The notes below the pieces were generated by a model, which saw nothing but the letters and a program-made list of their open reading frames with translations, was not told the DNA's origin and did no database searches. From the NCBI RefSeq assembly GCF_900218035.1, contig NZ_OBMR01000004.1, positions 248,001-312,000 on the forward strand: a DNA stretch of 64,000 nt, given 5' to 3'. Positions within the stretch are counted from its first letter, which is position 1; each line of letters starts with the position of its first letter. This document shows, in pieces, positions 58,995 through 64,000 of the stretch. This stretch comes from Pseudobutyrivibrio ruminis DSM 9787 (GTDB taxonomy: Bacteria > Bacillota > Clostridia > Lachnospirales > Lachnospiraceae). The position numbers and the translations under genes were made by a program.

Positions 58995-59737
58995 GTATAA
59001 CAAACCATCCCGCCAAATTCCACCTTTATGTGGCCCCGCTCCCCTGCACTGCAACCCGGCCCAGGCCCCTCCCAACTTAATAAATTGTAATACCCGCCCC
59101 AGTGTACAGGGCTCATACTTATTTACTTGCATCGTCTGCGGATTATGTTTTTCTAAGCATCACGTGTCGCATTTATTATGGTGCGTGTTCTTTAAATTCT
59201 TTGCACTTCTAACGCCGCTGTTGGTAGAGTGGGCAGACACACTATTTATAAGTATTAATCTCCACAACAAGCTTAGGAATAATTGCCGCGACATTTGTAG
59301 TGAGCCTAGAAAATTAGAAAGGGGCATTTTGCGATGAATAGGCGTGAGGCGCCACGGACGGCGCCGAGAGCCCGACAACGAAACGGACTGAGTTAAAGGG
59401 CGGCGCCTAAGCATCCAAAATCCCCTTTCTAAATTTTCTTGGCAAACGGAGTATGAGCGCAATTATCCTAAGACTTGTGTGGAGAGTAATAGGTAGACTT
59501 CAAGTGTCTGCCCTCTACCCACAGTGGCTTCGAAGTGCAAAACCAATTAAAGGACACGCACTTAATGCTCCCTTGTGATGCTAAGAAAAACTATAATCCT
59601 TGCGCTGTCAGCGTAAATAAGTATGAGTCCTGTACACTGGGGCGGGTATTCATACTACGCTGTTGGGAGGGGCCTGGGCAGCAGATACACTCGGGAGAGG
59701 GGCCAGAATTGGTGTAGAGGCGAGCGGTTTGTTGTAC
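58995..59737 (+). ncRNA. Candidate large structured RNA (743-nt near-complete self-pairing)
   Basis: No protein gene is credible here. The two halves pair collinearly in 13 stems, from outside in: 58995-59006/59726-59737; 59031-59043/59693-59705; 59059-59076/59662-59679 (18 bp, perfect); 59092-59126/59613-59647 (35 bp, one wobble); 59140-59146/59593-59599; 59148-59163/59575-59590 (16 bp, perfect); 59181-59198/59545-59561; 59200-59209/59532-59541; 59223-59228/59514-59519; 59231-59240/59504-59513; 59253-59266/59478-59491; 59272-59286/59459-59472; 59315-59324/59422-59431. The head (59341-59407) holds three GGCGCC copies. All three single-base wobbles (58998/59734, 59111/59628, 59189/59553) are G-U on the plus strand and would be A-C on the minus, so plus is the likely sense. 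A weak TTGCTC/TATCTA promoter lies at 58955-58982. Size and likely host recall ROOL/GOLLD-type RNAs, but no match is established. Confidence 0.7.
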
Positions 59738-59770
59738 AAAAAAAGAGCACCGCGAATGCGATGCTCTTTA
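59738..59770 (-). terminator. Ferredoxin terminator
   Basis: A stem of GAGCATCGC with GCGGTGCTC (one wobble) and short loop, followed on the minus strand by seven T. It ends the ferredoxin transcript; in the other direction it could also end the structured RNA, though the T run on that strand is short. Confidence 0.85.
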
Positions 59771-59792
59771 ACCGGTTTTCTTGATTAAGCTA

Positions 59793-59963
59793 TTAGCCCT
59801 GAGCGATTGCTCCTGTTGGGCAAACACCTGCACATGTACCACACTCAACGCAAGCGTCAGCGTCGATGTTGAACTGTGAATCTCCCTGTGAGATAGCTCC
59901 TACTGGGCACTCAGGCTCGCATGTACCACATGATACGCATGAATCAGAAATAACGTATGCCAT
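59793..59963 (-). CDS. Clostridial 2[4Fe-4S] ferredoxin
   Basis: A 56-residue electron carrier beginning MAYVISDSCVSCGTCEPECP. Two CxxCxxCxxxCP motifs (residues about 9-20 and 38-49) hold two cubane clusters. Length and spacing are those of classical clostridial ferredoxins used with pyruvate:ferredoxin oxidoreductase, hydrogenase or Rnf. The ATG has an AAGGAGG site. A promoter (TTGATT-17-TAATAT) lies upstream and a terminator downstream, so it is monocistronic. Confidence 0.95.
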   Translation of the reverse strand: MAYVISDSCVSCGTCEPECPVGAISQGDSQFNIDADACVECGTCAGVCPTGAIAQG

Positions 59964-60025
59964 AGTTAAAATCCTCCTTAAATATCTTATTGATAAAAAT
60001 TAATCAATTTCGTTTGATGTCTCAT

Positions 60026-60054
60026 ATATTACACCTAAATTGTGTCTAAATCAA
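60026..60054 (-). promoter_or_regulatory. Ferredoxin promoter
   Basis: TTGATT (60049-60054) and TAATAT (60026-60031) on the minus strand with a 17-base spacer, about 62 bases upstream of the ferredoxin start. The 329-base divergent gap also holds the DUF1858 promoter and an AT-rich stretch without genes. Confidence 0.65.
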
Positions 60055-60232
60055 GGACAAAATTGTTTTTTTATGAATCCCTTTAAAATCAGGGCTTACC
60101 ATGGTTATATTAAACTAACTCCCGTTGATTCAGGCTAACAGTTGTTTTAATTGTGTACACAAATTAGTTTCTCACTAACTTAAAATTGAGCACAATGTAA
60201 TTGTATATAATCCACAACAATGGAATAATGGT

Positions 60233-60261
60233 TTGCGAAAAGAAAAAAAGCATGTTATTAT
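60233..60261 (+). promoter_or_regulatory. DUF1858 gene promoter
   Basis: TTGCGA (60233-60238) and TATTAT (60256-60261) with a 17-base spacer, ending about 31 bases before the ATG; AAAGGAGAAG serves as ribosome binding site. Confidence 0.6.
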
Positions 60262-60292
60262 CAATTGAAATGTTAAGAAAGGAGAAGTCAAA

Positions 60293-60499
60293 ATGGCAAG
60301 AGTTTCTAAAGCAACTATGATCGGCGAGCTTCTTCAGATTGATGCTGATGTAGCTCCTATCTTACTTAATATCGGCATGCACTGCCTCGGATGCCCATCT
60401 TCACAGATGGAGACTATCGAGGAGGCAGCAATGGTACACGGTATCGATGCTGATGATCTCGTTGAAGAGATTAATACATTCCTTGATTCAAAGGCTTAA
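60293..60499 (+). CDS. DUF1858 redox-disulfide protein
   Basis: A 68-residue protein of the DUF1858 / hybrid-cluster-protein-associated redox disulfide family. It holds the conserved GMHCLGCPSS CxxC motif (about 30-39) and a helical tail (MVHGIDADDLVEEINTFLD). The CxxC may bind a thiol, metal or persulfide; the role is poorly known. It is divergent from the ferredoxin gene and ends in its own strong terminator. Confidence 0.9.
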   Translation: MARVSKATMIGELLQIDADVAPILLNIGMHCLGCPSSQMETIEEAAMVHGIDADDLVEEINTFLDSKA

Positions 60500-60510
60500 A
60501 AAGCAAATTA

Positions 60511-60545
60511 AAAAAAGAGCTTCGCATAGCGAAGCTCTTTTTTTA
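60511..60545. terminator. Bidirectional terminator
   Basis: A 9-bp stem (GAGCTTCGC/GCGAAGCTC) with a 3-base loop, with A runs on one side and T runs on the other, serving the converging DUF1858 and mecA genes. Confidence 0.9.
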
Positions 60546-61289
60546 TATCATTGCTAATTTCTGTACCGCATCACCGTTGACAAGTACTTCATAGTGCTCA
60601 GCCATGTATTGGTCTGTACCAACTACATAATTCTGCTGATCACTGTATTCTGATAAGATGTTGCATACTTTATTGTATGTTTCAGCTGTATCATCTGATT
60701 TACTAACTACTAAATAGTATTTGTTATCAAATGGACTCTTATAGAGAGAATTCTTTCCCTTGTAAAAGCTACCAAGTATTCCAGAAAGTCGGATTACATC
60801 ATCCATGTTGTCGAAAACAAACATCTTTGTGATGTCCACTGGCAAGCCATTTTTTGCTGCCTTTTCTGGTGAAGCTGTTATAGCCTCCTGTGCCTTTTCA
60901 ATAAGACTGTTGAATATGTTAAGTATGTCGTCTGCTGCTGCCTCATTAAATGGCTTTGCTGGTGCATCGACGATGTCATCGTCATCATCGTAGTCATCAT
61001 CATCCTCTGAAAATCTTGAGAAACGAGTATCAAGCTCGTCAGGATTTTCTACCTTTGTCACAAGAAGGACAATGGATTCTGATGAAAGTGGTATAGCTTC
61101 TATCATAAGTGGAATATCTTCCGCTTCAAAACCGTACTGGTAGGAAGCCTGTTCCATAAGTTCTCTAAATAATTCTCTGGCCTTTGCAGAACCATAAGCT
61201 AATTCTGAGAGCTTAATGTGTCGGCTTATTAAATCTTCTCTAGACAGAGTGCATCTGATCTGGTTTTCGTTGATTCTTTCAATCTTCAT
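60543..61289 (-). CDS. mecA: Adaptor protein MecA
   Basis: A 248-residue MecA, the adaptor that brings substrates to ClpC. The N-terminal domain (MKIERINENQIRCTLSREDL) binds the target; an acidic linker (DDDDYDDDDDIVDAP, about 97-112) and a C-terminal ClpC-binding domain (FVFDNMDDVIRLSGIL, YYLVVSK) follow. The ATG at 61289 has GGGAGGTG. A TTTACT-17-TATAAT promoter on the minus strand is visible at about 61347-61375. Confidence 0.9.
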   Translation of the reverse strand: MKIERINENQIRCTLSREDLISRHIKLSELAYGSAKARELFRELMEQASYQYGFEAEDIPLMIEAIPLSSESIVLLVTKVENPDELDTRFSRFSEDDDDYDDDDDIVDAPAKPFNEAAADDILNIFNSLIEKAQEAITASPEKAAKNGLPVDITKMFVFDNMDDVIRLSGILGSFYKGKNSLYKSPFDNKYYLVVSKSDDTAETYNKVCNILSEYSDQQNYVVGTDQYMAEHYEVLVNGDAVQKLAMI

Positions 61290-61462
61290 AAAAATCACCT
61301 CCCGATCGATATAAGATGCGCTACTATTAGCATTTTTCTTATATGGATTATATATATATTATATCGGAAAGTAAAGCAAAGATACCATATAAAAGGTGAT
61401 AAAAGTATTAAATTTTTATAAAGTGAATTGTTATAAAACAAAAACATTTTTCAAATTTGTGC

Positions 61463-61491
61463 TTGCATTATAATTTATTCTGTGTTATAAA
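61463..61491 (+). promoter_or_regulatory. Promoter of kinase/P-loop gene
   Basis: TTGCAT (61463-61468) and TATAAA (61486-61491) with a 17-base spacer, about 42 bases before the proposed TTG start. Confidence 0.6.
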
Positions 61492-61533
61492 CTTGTCTGC
61501 GAGATGCCTTTCCGAAAGGAAGGAGCTGATAGA

Positions 61534-62829
61534 TTGATACCAAAAGGTATTGAAGACAAGTACGAAGTCATTCGCATACTGCAAGAAACAGCAGCTACCG
61601 CAGTATTACTTGTCAATTATAAGTCGATAGGAGCATTAAGAATTCTTAAAGCCATTCACAAGGCGAGTCCTAATGCACACAGCATCCTATCCGAAGCACA
61701 TCTTTTACAAGGGATTAAATCATCCCGAATACCCACCATTTTTAGTGTAGAAGATACAAATGATATGTACTACCTAGTTGAGGAATTTATTGAAGGAATT
61801 TCCCTCAGGGAGTATCTGTTACAAACTAAGTTATCTAAAGAAGAGCTATATAGATTGGCCATAGAAGTATGCCATATCTTTGAAGCGTTGCATTCTGCAG
61901 AGCCAGAGCCTGTGCTTTACAGGGATTTAAAGCCAGAGCATCTTATTTTGCAGGGTGATAAACTACGCCTTATTGACTTTGGTATTGCTATAAAAAAGTC
62001 TCAGTCGGCTACGGCTATGCCCTTAGGCACAAAAAATTGGGCCGCACCTGAACAGTTAAAAGGCCAAAAGCTTGATGAGCGTTGTGATATATACAGCGTT
62101 GGAAAGATAATTGAGTTTTTGCAGATTAATAGTTATGCAAAAGATGATTTCAGGTTGAAAAAACTAGTAGATAAAGCCACTGCTGCAAATCCATTTGATA
62201 GGCACAATTCTATCAGTGAATTAAAGTCACAGTTGCTAAAACTACAGGGAGTTAGAGCTAATGAAAATACGGAATCAGGCATTCTCGATAGGAAAATAGC
62301 CGTGATTGGAGCCGATTGTGGAGTCGGAACCACTCATATCGCTATTAATCTATGTCGCTATCTTAATAGCAAACATATAGAAACATACTACAAAGATTTT
62401 GAAAAAAACACTGTTCATCATCTTTGGGAACATTTCAAAGACAGCCACGTTAAGTCAGGTGTTTTATACCACAAAAACTTTAGAGGCATTCTAAATTATG
62501 GGGATGCCATAGAAAGTTACACGCCTCCAAAAGGTCTTTATGTCCTGGACTGTGGTACTAATGACAAATACATTTCAGATGCTCAAATTATATTTTATAT
62601 AGTAAGTGCATCTCCTTGGAAAACTATAAATTATCCATATTGGGTCAAGGATAAAACTGTTTATGTTATTTCTAATTTTTCTAACAAACTTTTTTCCTTG
62701 AAACTTGCAAAGGATTTACATAAAAAGGTTTTCATGTATCCATCAAATAAGTGGTCTTTGAATTTATCTAAGGATGAAAATAGATTTTTTTCTATGGTTC
62801 TGAAGAATGAAAAGGATTTTACTGTTTAA
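61534..62829 (+). CDS. Divergent Ser/Thr kinase fused to MinD/TadZ-like domain
   Basis: A 431-residue fusion. The TTG at 61534 is chosen because GGAAGGAG lies 9 bases upstream; an ATG at 61504 has no such site. The kinase domain (about 8-240) has AIHK/ILKAIHK lysine, LYRDLKPEHL and LIDFGIAI, AAPEQL, but lacks the glycine loop, and the catalytic-loop Asn is His, so activity is doubtful. From about 260 a P-loop-like domain begins IAVIGADCGVGTTHIAINL, like MinD/TadZ proteins but without the P-loop lysine. The next gene overlaps by 23 bases and encodes a similar domain. Function unknown; related genes often sit near Tad pilus clusters (inference). Confidence 0.75.
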   Translation: MIPKGIEDKYEVIRILQETAATAVLLVNYKSIGALRILKAIHKASPNAHSILSEAHLLQGIKSSRIPTIFSVEDTNDMYYLVEEFIEGISLREYLLQTKLSKEELYRLAIEVCHIFEALHSAEPEPVLYRDLKPEHLILQGDKLRLIDFGIAIKKSQSATAMPLGTKNWAAPEQLKGQKLDERCDIYSVGKIIEFLQINSYAKDDFRLKKLVDKATAANPFDRHNSISELKSQLLKLQGVRANENTESGILDRKIAVIGADCGVGTTHIAINLCRYLNSKHIETYYKDFEKNTVHHLWEHFKDSHVKSGVLYHKNFRGILNYGDAIESYTPPKGLYVLDCGTNDKYISDAQIIFYIVSASPWKTINYPYWVKDKTVYVISNFSNKLFSLKLAKDLHKKVFMYPSNKWSLNLSKDENRFFSMVLKNEKDFTV

Positions 62830-63436
62830 ACACTGGCTTAATAAGTCAACAAAAAATAAATTCGAAAAAAATAAAAAGATATCTGTTACAGCGGTTTCTC
62901 ATAAGCTTGGCGTCACTCACTTGTGCCTTTGTTTAGCAAATTTTTTAAGCTCTGGGCTTAAAAAGCCGGTTCTTTATATTGAAATTTCTGATGATAGCCA
63001 ACTATTGGGATTTGTTGGAGAACATCAAATGAAATATAAAGACATCACTTGCTACAAATATATGGATGTTGTTTACGCTTTGGGATGTAACACATCTGTT
63101 GCCAGCTATCTCATTAACGAATGGGATGGATATGTGATTGTGGATTTTGACAAGCTTACTCCAGAAAACGCTTCTATTTACAACCAGTGTGATAAGCAAT
63201 TTTTGATAGGTTCTCTTATGCCTTGGTGTAAACGTGATGTTTACAGATTTATAAATAATATGGAAGGAGTAGTAGATATGAAAAGTATAGGATTTTTAAA
63301 TAAATCAAATGAAATAAACGAAAAAGAAATATTTAATGAAGAAAAAATTGAGACTATACAAGGCCTTCCTATCATAAACAATCCTTTTCGTTTGAAAGAA
63401 TCAGACTTTGAGGCATTGTTTCAATTAATAGAGTAG
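62807..63436 (+). CDS. P-loop-like (MinD/TadZ-type) protein without P-loop lysine
   Basis: A 209-residue protein. The first strand and loop (KKISVTAVSHKLGVTHLCLC) correspond to the same region in the kinase fusion encoded just before (CGVGTTHIAINL), again without a P-loop lysine. Later strands (VLYIEISDD, GYVIVDFDKL, KQFLIGSLMPW) follow the MinD/ParA order. The start overlaps the upstream gene, so translation is coupled. It probably forms a complex with the fusion protein. Role unknown. Confidence 0.6.
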   Translation: MKRILLFKHWLNKSTKNKFEKNKKISVTAVSHKLGVTHLCLCLANFLSSGLKKPVLYIEISDDSQLLGFVGEHQMKYKDITCYKYMDVVYALGCNTSVASYLINEWDGYVIVDFDKLTPENASIYNQCDKQFLIGSLMPWCKRDVYRFINNMEGVVDMKSIGFLNKSNEINEKEIFNEEKIETIQGLPIINNPFRLKESDFEALFQLIE

Positions 63437-63555
63437 CTGCGGGGAATGAGTTATATATGTATTACTCTGATAAAGGACTCCAATATCGTCAAATTGAAGT
63501 TCTTCAAGAAAAAGACAAATAAAATCGGATTAAAATTGAAAATAAAATAGAGTAC

Positions 63556-63587
63556 AAAAATAGAGGGCGAAATATCGCCCTCTTATT

Positions 63588-63588
<1 letters not shown>
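63556..63588. terminator. Bidirectional terminator
   Basis: A 9-bp stem (AGAGGGCGA/TCGCCCTCT) with a 4-base loop between the P-loop gene and dnaB. The minus-strand side is followed by TATTTTTG and the plus side by TATTTTATT. Confidence 0.8.

Positions 63589-64000
<412 letters not shown>

Noticed and set aside
59160-59462. Open frames across the large palindrome on both strands
   Set aside because: They have no ribosome binding site, no protein-like composition, and lie in paired arms, so their openness is a by-product of the structure.
58995-59737. OLE RNA, group II intron, tmRNA, RNase P or SRP RNA as identity of the structured region
   Set aside because: No oapA neighbour, no reverse transcriptase, no tRNA-like end with CCA, no RNase P or SRP core motif was found on either strand.
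63437-63530. Small plus-strand frames after the P-loop gene (about 20-33 codons)
   Set aside because: Two frames are open but neither has a convincing start site or family resemblance.

Overview
The window looks like a chromosome segment of a low-GC, anaerobic Firmicute of the class Clostridia. The family Lachnospiraceae fits best, possibly near Butyrivibrio/Pseudobutyrivibrio (inference, no marker gene searched). The evidence is AT-rich DNA, a clostridial two-cluster ferredoxin, MecA, a Na+-type F0 c subunit, leading signal-peptide lipoproteins and TTG starts.

Region 1 (about 1-5.8 kb, minus strand) is a decayed accessory zone. It holds small membrane proteins, a DUF5104-like lipoprotein, remnants of a beta-propeller gene and of the 5' end of essC, a DUF4143-type ATPase, and GCCTGACCCCATTAC-type inverted repeats that mark the junctions.

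Region 2 (5.4-32.0 kb, minus strand) is a type VII secretion (T7SSb-like) locus, apparently transcribed from one sigma-A promoter at 32.1 kb. In order of transcription it encodes: a large Ig-repeat surface protein; an HtrA-like protease fused to an FHA domain; a PP2C phosphatase; a Ser/Thr kinase with a TM helix and an outer TPR-like domain, in the position and shape of EssB; a TM protein with phospho-acceptor-like T-x-[IL]-L motifs; two WXG100-like proteins; and two small alpha-helical LXG-partner-like proteins. These are followed by a giant LXG-Rhs toxin with its immunity gene, an Rhs remnant, an orphan membrane protein, EssC, the ubiquitin-like YukD/EsaB, and a second LXG-Rhs toxin with an amidase tip and its immunity gene. 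The two Rhs genes share about 4.6 kb of near-identical DNA and differ in the toxin tip.

Region 3 (32.3-58.9 kb, all minus strand) is mostly core genome: a TIR/beta-propeller protein behind recR-ybaB-dnaX; pfkA, pepD, a tocopherol-cyclase-like protein and greA; a phnDCEE ABC transporter operon ending in a 5'-nucleotidase; a complete ATP synthase operon (atpZ-I-B-E-F-H-A-G-D-C) preceded by sua5, a Cys-less LMW-PTP homologue and a dCMP deaminase; and a GH18 cell-wall hydrolase.

Region 4 (58.9-60.3 kb) contains the most unusual item: a 743-nt stretch with no credible protein gene whose two halves pair almost end to end (about 180 base pairs in 13 collinear stems), with G-U wobbles that favour plus-strand transcription. 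This is a candidate large structured RNA. A ferredoxin and a DUF1858 redox protein follow.

Region 5 (60.5-64 kb) has mecA, a divergent kinase fused to a deviant P-loop domain, a second P-loop-like protein, and the 3' part of dnaB running off the end. No tRNA, rRNA or CRISPR array was seen.
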